Assembly: GCF_020829645.1 (NCBI RefSeq) | Contig: NZ_JAIVFS010000005.1 | Span: 1-64,000 of the forward strand | Source of the DNA: Nostoc mirabile CHAB5784 | GTDB lineage: Bacteria > Cyanobacteriota > Cyanobacteriia > Cyanobacteriales > Nostocaceae | Direction: 5' to 3' | DNA: 64,000 bases | Shown here: positions 1-8,211 of the stretch, piece after piece | Numbering within the stretch: the stretch's first letter is position 1 | How the letters are laid out: the number at the start of each line of letters is the position of its first letter | Made by a program: the position numbers and the translations under genes | The notes under the pieces: generated by a model | Seen by the model: the letters and a program-made list of their open reading frames with translations, nothing else | Told to the model about the DNA's origin: nothing | Databases searched by the model: none

Positions 1-232
1 ATCTGGAGCAGATATACTACAGAATTGTTAAAGGTCGCGGATGCTTTGAGGCTGACAAGATAATATTTTTAATCTCTAATTCCATTTGATTTGCGTTCTC
101 TCATATCGCTTTTAGTCTAAACTCCAGGGTCTAACCCAAATCAAAAAAGGTAAAAAGCAGCATTTACCAGTATCACTATCTCAAGATAATTATCAAACAC
201 CTAAAATATTAAAGAAAAAACTGCTGATAATT

Positions 233-595
233 ATGCTTATTACCGTGGTTGCCATCGGAATATATTTATTAGCAAAAATTCCAGAATTGAAAGGAAAAGC
301 ACCAACTTCTATAGCTTCTAGAGTTACGTTGCCAACTCCATTTGCAATAACACTCACACCTCAACCTAATACATTCCGAGAGGCTGTTAATCAAGCAATG
401 AGTGCTGCCAAAATAACCCAACTAGCAAAATCTCCAGATGAGTGGAAAACAGTTGTAAGTCAGTGGGAAGCTGCGATGGCACTTATGAAAGCCGTGCCAT
501 CTTCTAGCCCCAATTATGTAGTAGCTCAACAAAAAATCAGAGAATATCAGAGAAATCTAAACTACGCAAAGAAAAATGCCGTCGGTGGCAAGTAA
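233..595 (+). CDS. Small membrane-anchored protein of unknown function
   Basis: A 120-residue protein with one hydrophobic segment at its very start (residues 1-16), followed by a Pro/Thr-rich linker and a soluble helical tail (residues 45-115) with the motifs SPDEWKTVVSQW and YVVAQQKIREYQRNL. Tails of this type recur in cyanobacterial proteins without a known function. The reading frame stays open upstream to position 116, and the lysine-rich stretch just before the ATG (KILKKKLLII) looks like the cytoplasmic flank of the membrane helix. The real start may therefore be upstream at a non-ATG codon, or the 5' end may be lost. A degraded second copy of its 3' half lies at 3804-4037. No function is inferred. 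Confidence 0.5.
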   Translation: MLITVVAIGIYLLAKIPELKGKAPTSIASRVTLPTPFAITLTPQPNTFREAVNQAMSAAKITQLAKSPDEWKTVVSQWEAAMALMKAVPSSSPNYVVAQQKIREYQRNLNYAKKNAVGGK

Positions 596-632
596 TGCGA
601 TCGCACCTCAAAGCTAAACTATAAAAAGCAGT

Positions 633-658
633 GCGTAGCTTGCCGCCGTAGGCATCGC
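633..658. repeat. Short dispersed repeat inside a HIP1-type frame
   Basis: On the minus strand this reads GCGAT, then 18 bp starting GCCTACGGCGG, then CGC. It is one of at least seven copies of the same design in this window, each bracketed by the two halves of the HIP1 octamer. It lies just upstream of the hicB-like gene. Confidence 0.7.
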
Positions 659-686
659 TCAACTATCTGTATCAAAATTAAACCCT

Positions 687-902
687 ATGAAGACCAAAAT
701 ATTAACTGCCATTATTCACAAGGAAGAAGATATGTATGTTGCTGAATGTCCTGAAGTCGGCACAGTTGACCAAGGTGAAACAATTGAAGAAGCTCTTGCT
801 AATCTTAAAGAAGCTACAAAGCTATACCTAGAAGAATGTCCTTTGCTCGACACTGATACTAGTCCCAGGTTTGTAACTAGCATAGAGGTCAGCTATGCCT
901 AG
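687..902 (+). CDS. hicB: HicB-family antitoxin
   Basis: A 71-residue protein with the compact HicB partial RNase H-like fold: an N-terminal beta strand (ILTAIIHKEEDMYVAECPE), the conserved AECPEVGTVDQGETIEEAL turn-helix and a LKEATKLYLEE helix. HicB proteins bind and neutralise HicA mRNA interferases and often repress their own operon. It has no obvious C-terminal DNA-binding domain, so it is the short HicB form. The downstream hicA starts inside its last codons (8-bp overlap), which supports translational coupling. The antitoxin-first order is one of the two known arrangements. Family recognition is firm; activity is inferred. Confidence 0.85.
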   Translation: MKTKILTAIIHKEEDMYVAECPEVGTVDQGETIEEALANLKEATKLYLEECPLLDTDTSPRFVTSIEVSYA

Positions 903-1122
903 ATTGCCAAGAATATCAGGCAATGAGGCAGTTCGTGCATTAGAGCGCTTAGGATTTATTCAAACTAGACAAACTGGTAGTCATGTTGTACTTAAAAAAC
1001 CGACTTCAGAAGGAGAAATTGTTTGTGTTGTACCACTTCACCGCGAGTTAAAAGTTGGCACACTCAGTGGTGTTCTTAAGCAAGCAAAGGTTCCACCAGA
1101 AGAGTTTATAGAAAATTTGTGA
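895..1122 (+). CDS. hicA: HicA-family mRNA interferase toxin
   Basis: A 75-residue protein matching the HicA double-stranded-RNA-binding-like fold: ISGNEAVRALERLGF, then the catalytic-histidine motif GSHVVLKKP, a beta strand (VVPLHRELKVGTL) and a final helix (LSGVLKQAKV). HicA toxins cleave mRNA; the histidine in GSH is the known catalytic residue. The gene overlaps the end of hicB by 8 bp and ends just before a degraded copy of a dispersed repeat (about 1123-1155). All diagnostic residues are present, so the pair is probably functional, though it lies in a stretch with several broken genes. Confidence 0.87.
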   Translation: MPRLPRISGNEAVRALERLGFIQTRQTGSHVVLKKPTSEGEIVCVVPLHRELKVGTLSGVLKQAKVPPEEFIENL

Positions 1123-1170
1123 GCGCGTAGGCGTAGCCCGTCGTTTGCGTAGTGACAAATCTAACAGGTC

Positions 1171-3437
1171 TTAATTTAGCTTAAAGTACAAGCTAGATGC
1201 GATTAATGTATCTACCGAGTTGCTATCAAGTGGCCGAGAGAAAATATATTCTTGTGCGTGCTTGCATTTTTTAATTTGAAGCTGTGTTAATTGTTCTATT
1301 GTTTCTATACCCTCCGCTATTACATCTATGTTAAGACTTTGTGCTAGGGAAATAATCGCTTGAACAATTTCCAAGTTTTCTCCATTAGCACCAATGTTGA
1401 TAACAAATGAACGATCAATCTTCAATGCACTAAAGGGAAAATGGTGCAGGTAACTCAAGGATGAATAACCTGTGCCAAAATCATCTAGATGTAACTGAAT
1501 ATCCATCTGTTGTAATTCCAAAAGCATAGTAGTAGCTGAGTCAGAGTTTTCCATCAGTACGGTTTCAGTAATCTCCAACTTTAAACTGCTGCTTTCTAGA
1601 CCAGAATCTAGCAGAATTTGGCGAATTTCCTCAATCAAATTGGGGTGGGAAAACTGTTTACTAGAAATATTGACGCTGATGGTTAAGGTTGGGTTAAGTA
1701 AGTCGGCGCAAATAAAGCTAACTGGTGAAGGCTGTCATTTGTCATTTGTCCTTTGTCATTGGTAAGGGTTTCAGGTGTATTTACTTTTCGTAATATAGTT
1801 TTGTTTTTTTCCACCGACTTATTTAGTAGGAAATTTCAATTGCCAAGCCCGCATCTGATGACAAGCTTCGCGTAACACCCAATAACCAATCGGCACAATC
1901 AGCCCAGTTTCTTCTGCTAAGGGAATAAACTTTTCTGGAGAAACAAATCCATGTTCAGAATGTTGCCAGCACACAAGAGCCTCGAAGCCAATAATCTGAT
2001 AAGTTTCTAACGAGACAATTGGCTGATAGTAAACCTGAAATTCCTGGCGTTCAATTGCCCGTCGTAGATCAATTTCTAACTGTAATAACTGGGCAGCTTG
2101 ACTGTACATACTAAAATCAAATATTTCATAGCGTGCTTTTCCTAATGCTTTCGCACGGTACATTGCAATGTCAGCGTCACGGATAAGTTCTTCTGGTAGA
2201 TTATAAGTAGTTGTGCTAAAAGCAATCCCAATACTTACAGTAGTAATTACTTCGTATCCACTGAGATTGAAAGCTCTTGTCAAAGCTACATTGATTCTGT
2301 TAACTACATTTATTACATCATTTAATTCTTTGATATCATCTAATAGGATTGTGAACTCATCTCCTCCTAAGCGGGCAACTGTATCTCCTGCACGGAGACA
2401 CCTTTCTAATCTGCGTGCCAGGGCCATTAGCAATTGATCCCCAATCATGTGACCAAGACTATCGTTGATAACTTTAAAGCGATCCACATCTAGGAACAGG
2501 ACAGCAAATCTGTAGTCTGAATGACGCTTTGTTAGCACCAGCGCCCGTTCCAACCTTTCGACAAATAAAGCACGGTTTGGCAGCCCAGTTAGTGAATCGT
2601 GAAAAACATCATGAATTAATTGCGCTTCGGTTTGTTTTTGCTCCGTAATATTCAACACCGTACCAATGAAGCGGAGCGGTTTTCCAGTTGTATCAAAGTA
2701 GGCTTGCCCTTTCGCCCTCAGCCAGCGTTCAACCTTATCCTGAATGCCGAGCGTCCGATACTCAGTGTCACAAGAACCACCCGACGCTGGGTTAAACGCC
2801 TCTTGAATAATTTCCTGAAGACGATCGCAATCATGGGGATGTAAGCCTTCAAAAAACGCTTCTATACTACTCTCGGCATCGGGCGGTAGCCCAAACATGG
2901 CTTTGCAGCCAGTATCCCATTTCAATTCTCCTGTAACCAGATTCCAATCCCAGGTTCCTAATTGGGCAGAGGCGATCGCCATCCGCAAACGGTCTTCATT
3001 CTCCCGCAGGGCTGTTGTAGGGCGGCTTCGGCCTCTTTCTGCTGGGTCATGTCACGGGCAACGCAGTATATCACTCCCCGGACAATCTGCGGTGATGCTG
3101 TCCATCCCAGCCATCGGTAGCAGCCATCTTTCGTCCGGTAACGATTCTCGAAATTGAGCGTCGGTATCCCGGTTTTCACCTTTTCCATTTCTGCTAACGT
3201 GGCAAAGTGGTCGTCTGGATGCACGAAGTCTAAAAAAGGACTGGCTAATAATTCTGCTTCTGAGTAGCCAAGGGTTTGGGTAAATACAGGGTTGATCCGC
3301 TTAAAGTAGCCATCCAGACCAATGACCGACAGCAGATCGAGCGATCGCTCAAAGAAAAAGGCTTCTTCGGATAAAACCAATCCATTCACGGGTGAGGCAA
3401 CAGGATCTTTAAAGGTCATAAGAGAATTACAAAGCAA
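1171..3437 (-). pseudogene. Broken PAS-PAS-GGDEF-EAL cyclic-di-GMP enzyme
   Basis: Three collinear pieces together make one protein. The segment 3437 to about 3012 encodes a PAS domain. After a frameshift near 3012 the frame entered at [14 protein letters not shown] continues with a second PAS, a GGDEF domain (motif RLGGDEF intact) and the start of an EAL domain. A 123-bp insertion (1699-1821) then adds a stop, and the EAL domain resumes as LTISVNISSKQF and runs to 1171. Removing the insertion joins FPTK to LNPTLTIS in frame. Such proteins make or break cyclic-di-GMP. The EAL motif reads EALVCW instead of the usual EALVRW, and the late QGY motif reads QEY, so the phosphodiesterase half looks decayed. 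A sequencing error could explain the frameshift but not the insertion. Confidence 0.85.
1699..1821. mobile_element. 123-bp MITE-like insertion in the EAL domain
   Basis: The segment begins TAAGTCGGCG and ends CACCGACTTA, giving imperfect terminal inverted repeats. Its interior holds a run of CATTTGT-type heptamers, the same heptamers found between genes here. Excising exactly this segment restores an open, sensible EAL-domain sequence on the minus strand. It encodes no protein. A TA dinucleotide occurs at each end, but a clean target-site duplication cannot be proved because the exact cut restores the frame without one. Confidence 0.65.
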
Positions 3438-3521
3438 ATAAAGCGGAATTATCGCAAAGCAGACGAGATAAGTTGGGGTGAATTAATACTCAAGCGCTAA
3501 CACAACTTAAGAATTTGCACA

Positions 3522-3745
3522 TCAGCATAGAACCAGAATTTTTCCATCCGCAGTTAACAAAGGATAATCATAAAATCTGGCTGTAGCAACAATCAGTTGG
3601 TCAAATGGGTCGTTATGGAAGCCTCTTAATTGAGTTGAATCAATTACTATTGGCAAAAACAAATTTAATAGTTGTACACCATAATAAGATATTGCAACTT
3701 CTAGCCATTTATCAACAGCCAAAGGTAGAGTTATTCTCTTTTTAT
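3522..3745 (-). pseudogene. Truncated PIN-domain toxin (VapC-like) fragment
   Basis: The 66-residue frame ends with DPFDQLIVATARFYDYPLLTADGKIL, the C-terminal half of a PIN-domain ribonuclease (the DxxDxxI/LxATA region and the TADxxI motif). Upstream the same frame reads KYKKRITLPLAVDKWLEVA before meeting a stop, which resembles the middle of the family. The N-terminal half with the first catalytic Asp is missing, and no antitoxin is next to it. It is best read as a remnant of a toxin-antitoxin pair, adjacent to the degraded repeat of the 233-595 gene. Confidence 0.65.
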
Positions 3746-3803
3746 ATTTTGGCTACTTTCCGGCAAGAAAGAATGCTGACTTCTTTTATCTTACTCAATC
3801 AAC

Positions 3804-4037
3804 AAAATGTCCAGATGAGTAAAATAGAGTTGTGAGTCAGTGATCAGCTGCGATCGCACTTATGAAAACCGTTCCATGTTTTAGCCAAAATTATGTAGTA
3901 GCTCAACAAAAAATCAAAGAATATCACAGAAATTTTAACTATGCTGAGAAAAATTACATTGGTAATAAGTCAAGCAATAGCGCCTCAAAGCTAAACTAGA
4001 AAAAGGAATGCGTAGCTTGCCGCCGTAGACATCACTC
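3804..4037 (+). pseudogene. Degraded copy of the 233-595 gene tail and its flank
   Basis: This stretch aligns base by base with 428-660: the SPDEW region, the GCTGCGAT site, TATGTAGTAGCTCAACAAAA and the downstream non-coding flank, including the 18-bp dispersed repeat. The frame is broken here by stops and small indels. Because the copy includes the flanking repeat, the duplication happened after that repeat had arrived. Where the first copy has GCGATGGC, this one has a perfect HIP1 octamer GCGATCGC. Confidence 0.8.
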
Positions 4038-4095
4038 TTGTTTTCACCTATCCTGATGAAATGCAATATTCCGATACTAATGAGGATAAATTATC

Positions 4096-4332
4096 ATGCT
4101 TCTTAATGGACTCAGACAAAACGCGATCGTCAAACCTGGTGGTGTAATAGAAATCTGTTCTCCAGAACTTCCACCAGGTGCAACTGTCGAGGTGATAGTA
4201 CTTCTGGAGTCACCCCCAAAGCATTCTGAAAAGCCTCTAATTAGCTTTATCGGCTCTGCTAAAGGCAGTTTTGCCACACCGGAAGAAGTGGATAAGTTTA
4301 TTCGCCAAGAACGAGATGCATGGGAATTCTAG
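4096..4332 (+). CDS. VapB-like antitoxin partner of the adjacent PIN toxin
   Basis: A 78-residue protein of the small cyanobacterial antitoxin type found upstream of PIN-domain toxins: an N-terminal beta-rich part (AIVKPGGVIEICSPELPPGA, VEVIVLLE) and a charged C-terminal helix (TPEEVDKFIRQERDAWEF) of the kind that docks on the toxin. It overlaps the toxin gene by 13 bp, as expected for a coupled pair. A clear AbrB or Phd DNA-binding signature is not visible, so the family is assigned mainly from context. With its toxin broken, it may now be an orphan or may act on related toxins. Confidence 0.65.
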   Translation: MLLNGLRQNAIVKPGGVIEICSPELPPGATVEVIVLLESPPKHSEKPLISFIGSAKGSFATPEEVDKFIRQERDAWEF

Positions 4333-4766
4333 ATGCTATTCAAGGCACAAAGGTATACCTCGATACCAATATCTGGATCTATGCTTTAGAAGGACATCCA
4401 GCATTTGTCCAAGATTTAACTCAGTTATTCCAAAGTATTGATCAAGGTAACTTGAGTGTAGTAACTAGTGAATTATCACTTGCTGAAGTATTGATAAAAC
4501 CTTGACAAAATCAGGACTTAGCTCAACAGACAACTTACAAACAACTGATTATCAATTCACAGAATTTAACAGTGATTCCTGTCAGTCCTCAGGTTTTAAT
4601 TGAAGCTGCTCAACTCCGTGCCAGTATTAACATCAAATTACCAGATGCTATCCATGCAGCAACAGCACTATTGACTCAATGCTCTACTTTTTTAACCAAT
4701 GATCAACGCTTTAAAAGTGTTCCTGAACTATCAGTAATTTTGCTTTCTGAGATTAATTCCCCCTAG
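4320..4766 (+). pseudogene. VapC-like PIN-domain ribonuclease with an in-frame stop
   Basis: Starts at the ATG inside the end of the antitoxin gene. The protein opens with YLDTNIWIYALEG (first PIN Asp), continues with SELSLAEVL (catalytic Glu), then meets TGA at 4503-4505. The same frame continues without any shift through LPDAIHAATAL (Asp) and FLTNDQRF (Asp) to 4766. All four acidic PIN residues are therefore present, separated by a single nonsense codon after IKP; TGG or CGA would be one-base ancestors. It is either a recently inactivated toxin, a sequencing error, or a stop that is sometimes read through. VapC toxins are RNases. Confidence 0.8.
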
Positions 4767-4808
4767 TTAAAATTTATAATAAAAGTAATTTCGCCCCCAA
4801 AGCCAATC

Positions 4809-5774
4809 ATGACAGAAGGAAAGACGCGGCGTAATTTCCTAATAACCAGCATTGCTGTAACTGGAGGTATTGTGGCAACTAATGCTTTTGGGCAAAAAAC
4901 TACCAACACCGCAACACCGCCAGCAACTATGCCAGAACGGGTGTTAGGACGCACGGAAGTAAAACTCCCTATCTTCGGGTTAGGAGGAGCAGGACAAACG
5001 CCACTATCCTGGGAAGGAAAAGAGGGTGATGCTACAGCAATAATTCAAAGAGCGCTGGAACTTGGCATTCGCTACTTTGATACAGCAGCTAGTTATGGGC
5101 CGAGTGAAGATTATTTAGGTAAAGTGCTACCACCCCATCGCTCAAAGGTGTTTCTAGCAAGCAAGACTGATCAAAGAGATCGGGATGGTGCATGGCGAGA
5201 ATTGGAGCGATCGCTTAAACGTCTCAATACAGATTATCTCGATTTGTGGCAGTTGCATCACGTTTCTTTTTCTGAAGAACTCGACACTATCTTTAGTCCA
5301 TCAGGCGCAATTAAAGCTTTAGAAGAAGCCATACAACAAAAATTAGTGCGCTTCGCAGGTATTACCGGACATCACGACCCTCAAGTGATTGCCGAAGGCT
5401 TGCGTCGCTATCCTTTCCACACTACACTGATTCCTGTGAATGCCGCCGACAAACACCACCCACGTCCATTTATTCCAGTGGTTCTACCAGTTGCTCAAGA
5501 AAAAAATGTCGGTGTGATTGCGATGAAAGTCCCGGCTTATGGTCGGCTGTTTAAATCAGGTGGGTTGACAGGTATGGAGCAAGCTTTAGGTTACACAATG
5601 TCTCAGCCTGGAGTTCATTGTTGTGTAATTGTCTCTGCGGCAATTACACAATTAGAGAATAATGTCAAGATAGCGCGGGCTTTTGTGCCTCTTAAAAAGG
5701 AAGAATTAACAGCGATCGCACTGGCCGCTGCTAATATCTGGGAAGATAGTACATTCTTCCGTGCTTGGACTTAG
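4809..5774 (+). CDS. Aldo/keto reductase with a Tat signal
   Basis: A 321-residue protein. The first 30 residues carry a twin-arginine signal (TRRNFLITSIAVTGG), so the enzyme is probably exported folded with its cofactor. The rest is the aldo/keto reductase barrel: FGLGGAG near residue 57, the catalytic-tetrad region FDTAASYG (Asp and Tyr), ASKTD (Lys) and WQLHHV (His), and late nucleotide-binding segments (GVIAMKVPAYG, QPGVHCCVIVSAA). These enzymes reduce carbonyls with NADPH; the substrate is unknown. The start has a plausible leader and follows the vapC-like pseudogene by 42 bp, but co-transcription is not evident. No cysteine cluster for iron-sulfur binding is seen. Confidence 0.85.
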   Translation: MTEGKTRRNFLITSIAVTGGIVATNAFGQKTTNTATPPATMPERVLGRTEVKLPIFGLGGAGQTPLSWEGKEGDATAIIQRALELGIRYFDTAASYGPSEDYLGKVLPPHRSKVFLASKTDQRDRDGAWRELERSLKRLNTDYLDLWQLHHVSFSEELDTIFSPSGAIKALEEAIQQKLVRFAGITGHHDPQVIAEGLRRYPFHTTLIPVNAADKHHPRPFIPVVLPVAQEKNVGVIAMKVPAYGRLFKSGGLTGMEQALGYTMSQPGVHCCVIVSAAITQLENNVKIARAFVPLKKEELTAIALAAANIWEDSTFFRAWT

Positions 5775-5947
5775 TACAGTCCGCCATAAAAAATGCCAAA
5801 ATCAAGCCGCAAACTATCAAACTAAGCCAAATTGTATGGTGGGCATTGCCCAGTTTCATGTTAAATAGTTGGATCGCTGTGACGTACCTACACTACAGCC
5901 GTACAGGTAAGTGTAGGCTTCTCAAAGACTCCTCGTTGAGGACATAA

Positions 5948-6290
5948 TTTGAGCTTTAAGATCGTGCGTCCCACGATTCTTTATAATTATACTTGCGTTC
6001 AAATCTCTACACAAACTTACTTTGCAGCCACTTATTTTGTTGCTAGTTGCGGCGGTGTGACTGTATCTACTTTAAGAAAATATATTGAAGCGCAAGAAAC
6101 ACCTACAGGCTAGAGGAAAGTTCGTTTCCTCCATGTCTTCCTCCCAAGAATCGCATTGGTCAGAGGACTGTCGTCAACTCACTCGCATTCACTCGCGGTG
6201 CGCTGTAGACGGGTTTCCCGTCGCAGGCGACTGGCATCCCCACGCTCCTAAAAGTGAGACGTGGGACTTCTGCTGTTAAAGTTAAATCAG
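5948..6290 (+). mobile_element. Decayed IS200/IS605-type element
   Basis: This stretch contains the C-terminal end of an IS200-type TnpA (6000-6113) and inverted GTCCCACG/CGTGGGAC motifs near 5967 and 6255, which could be remnants of end hairpins. Most of tnpA is gone. A dispersed palindromic repeat (GACGGGTTTCCCGTC region, about 6207-6240) lies near the right side. Boundaries are approximate. Beyond it, 6290-6517 holds no gene that I can support. Confidence 0.5.
6000..6113 (+). pseudogene. tnpA: IS200-type transposase TnpA, C-terminal fragment
   Basis: Reading in one frame gives TYFVASCGGVTVSTLRKYIE followed by a short tail and a stop. This closely resembles the end of IS200/IS605 Y1 transposases, where YFVxSxGxVT is followed by the final amphipathic helix. 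The catalytic HUH motif and the Tyr helix are absent, so only a remnant of about 37 codons remains. Confidence 0.75.
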
Positions 6291-6517
6291 CATCCCTTTT
6301 ACGGTATGGTTTTACTCGCTATCATGTAGATACAATTGTATCCCACCTTCCGCACAACAGGCTCTTGCCTGCGTCAGAGTGTGCCAAATGCTCTCAAATG
6401 GATAGCAGCCTATCCATGTATTTAGCAACCAAAACACCAAGACCGTCTTTATCCTTGCTGGTGTGACTGAGAGCCTAGAGATTCTAATTTTTTCCGATGG
6501 TCAATGGGGGTTTAACG

Positions 6518-6727
6518 ATGACGAAGCCCGACTTTAGCAAAATGTCCCGTCAAGAACTTAGAGAATATATTTTAGCTCATCGTGAAGATGATGAAGCGAT
6601 TGAGGCATTAATCAAACGGGGAAATCCTAATAGTCCGACATATCCATTTCCTCAGACTAACGAGGATTTGAGGGAAATGGAAGAGATACTCAAGAAAAAA
6701 CTGGGTACTAGTGGAGAGGCTGTCTAA
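6518..6727 (+). CDS. Small conserved cyanobacterial protein (DUF6887-like)
   Basis: About 69 residues from the ATG at 6518; an upstream ATG at 6497 is in frame but adds only seven residues that look unlike the family. The sequence TKPDFSKMSRQELREYILAH followed by a run of acidic residues, an EALIKR helix and a PFPQTNEDLREMEEIL tail matches small hydrophilic proteins common in cyanobacteria. These are often found beside related small proteins of unknown role. It has no membrane segment and no catalytic signature. The DUF number is from memory and is not certain. Confidence 0.65.
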   Translation: MTKPDFSKMSRQELREYILAHREDDEAIEALIKRGNPNSPTYPFPQTNEDLREMEEILKKKLGTSGEAV

Positions 6728-6776
6728 CTATTTGAAAGGTTCAACGATGGGTTGAGATAGTAAAATCTTGCAGATG

Positions 6777-8051
6777 TTACATTTGCCAGTCTCGCTGATA
6801 ATATTGTGCCGCTTGCGACATATTAAATTGTAATAGCTTTTCCTCTCCCAACTTATATCGGAAACTCGGCTTAAAAGGCGAAATATTCAAATTGCGAATA
6901 ATTTCCGCCGCCACAGCCTTTGCTAGTAAGGGTGGTACAGAGTTACCAACTTGCCGAAATCCGTGCCATTTAGTTACATGAAATCTAAACCAATCTGGAT
7001 AAGAATGCAATCTCGCCGCTTCCCTGACTGTGATACAGCGCGGCGTAATTGGGTGAATTGGTCTAGGAGATGTGAAAGAACCCCTATACTTGTCTGTTCC
7101 GGCTCTTAAAGTATTACAGACGCCAGCAGGATGCAGCTTATAAAAACGACTAATTTTTTCTCTCTCGCCTTGTTGAGTCTCCTGAAAACGTTTAATAGTT
7201 TCCGCAGAATGTTTTGTTCTTAAACTTGAAGAAAGTATTCGCAAATCATATTCTCGTTTGTAAGAATAATCATCGTCTAGGCATTTTATTCCCCGAAGTA
7301 CAAGAGCATAGTTACTAGGCTTTCCGTATTCTGCTATCACCCAATTTCTTATTAGTAACTCAGGATATTTTTCTATTTCAGGTAAATCTCCAATTGCATC
7401 CCATACTGTAGGACTCAATGGAATATTAGATGTTTTTTTAGAAGTTAAATTATTTGGTAACGCCTGTTTAGTAATCGGCTGAGGATATTTTGGTAACTCT
7501 ACATCTTCCCTTGCGCCTATGAGAAATAATCTCTCACGGGACTGTGGTACTCCGTAATTTGCAGCATTAAGAATTTGATAATTTTCTTCTACTTTATAGC
7601 CGTAAATTTTAAACTCGCTAATTAAGGCTTGGAGGATTTCTTTATGTTCGCCAACTGTGATCCCCCGAACATTTTCCATCACAAAGAATTTCGGTTTTAG
7701 CTCAAAAACCAGCCGATGAAAGTGAAACACCAAAGAGTTTCGGGGATCATCAACAGCCCGTTTACCAATTAGGGAAAATCCTTGACATGGTGAGCCACAA
7801 ATTACCACATCAATTTCGCGATCGCCAATCTCAGACCGATTCCTAATTTCTTCCCCGCTTGTATCCACAACACTTTTACATAACACTGAGCAAAAAGGGA
7901 AGTTAAACTCATGTGTTGCACAGTGGATCGGGTCAATTTCCACAGACGCCAGCACATCAAAGCCAGCTTGTTCAAAGCCAAGAGTCATACCCCCCGCACC
8001 GGCGAATAAGTCAACTGCGATCGCTCTTTGTTTTTTCATCTCATAAGCCAT
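6777..8051 (-). CDS. Solitary C5-cytosine DNA methyltransferase
   Basis: A 424-residue C5-methyltransferase with motifs in the standard order: SAM-binding motif I DLFAGAGGMTLGFEQAGF (residues 14-31), catalytic PCQ in GSPCQGFSLIGKR with Cys89, the ENV motif near residue 127, a variable target-recognition region (about 220-330) and the C-terminal motif QVGNSVPPLLA. It transfers a methyl group from SAM to a cytosine in double-stranded DNA. No restriction enzyme or Vsr gene lies on either side, so it looks like an orphan regulatory or genome-marking enzyme. Cyanobacteria carry a solitary enzyme of this type that methylates CGATCG, the core of HIP1; this gene is a candidate for that role, but the target cannot be read from sequence alone. 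Confidence 0.93.
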   Translation of the reverse strand: MAYEMKKQRAIAVDLFAGAGGMTLGFEQAGFDVLASVEIDPIHCATHEFNFPFCSVLCKSVVDTSGEEIRNRSEIGDREIDVVICGSPCQGFSLIGKRAVDDPRNSLVFHFHRLVFELKPKFFVMENVRGITVGEHKEILQALISEFKIYGYKVEENYQILNAANYGVPQSRERLFLIGAREDVELPKYPQPITKQALPNNLTSKKTSNIPLSPTVWDAIGDLPEIEKYPELLIRNWVIAEYGKPSNYALVLRGIKCLDDDYSYKREYDLRILSSSLRTKHSAETIKRFQETQQGEREKISRFYKLHPAGVCNTLRAGTDKYRGSFTSPRPIHPITPRCITVREAARLHSYPDWFRFHVTKWHGFRQVGNSVPPLLAKAVAAEIIRNLNISPFKPSFRYKLGEEKLLQFNMSQAAQYYQRDWQM

Positions 8052-8060
8052 GACACCCCA

Positions 8061-8211
8061 ACATAATTCGTAATTTATAATTCGTAATTCGTAATTACCC
8101 TATGGATAAATGCGGCTTCTGGCAAAAGAGATGGTTCGCACTTAATTTTACTCATAAATCAATTAATTTTCTACCTTAAATTACGAATTACGAATTACGA
8201 ATTACGAATTA
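8061..8211. repeat. Heptamer repeats (TTCGTAA type) between dcm-like gene and lpxB
   Basis: Two tracts, about 8067-8096 and 8171-8211, are built from tandem TTCGTAA/TTACGAA heptamers. The second runs into the end of lpxB and supplies its stop codon. Such short tandemly repeated repeats are typical of Nostoc-type genomes. The spacer holds no other gene. Confidence 0.85.

Noticed and set aside
3-110. Open frame at the left edge (LEQIYYRIVKGRGCFE)
   Set aside because: It could be the end of an upstream gene, but it is too short to support and matches nothing I recognise.
5765-5947. 60-codon frame after the aldo/keto reductase
   Set aside because: It overlaps the end of the reductase gene, has no recognisable features and runs into a degraded IS region.
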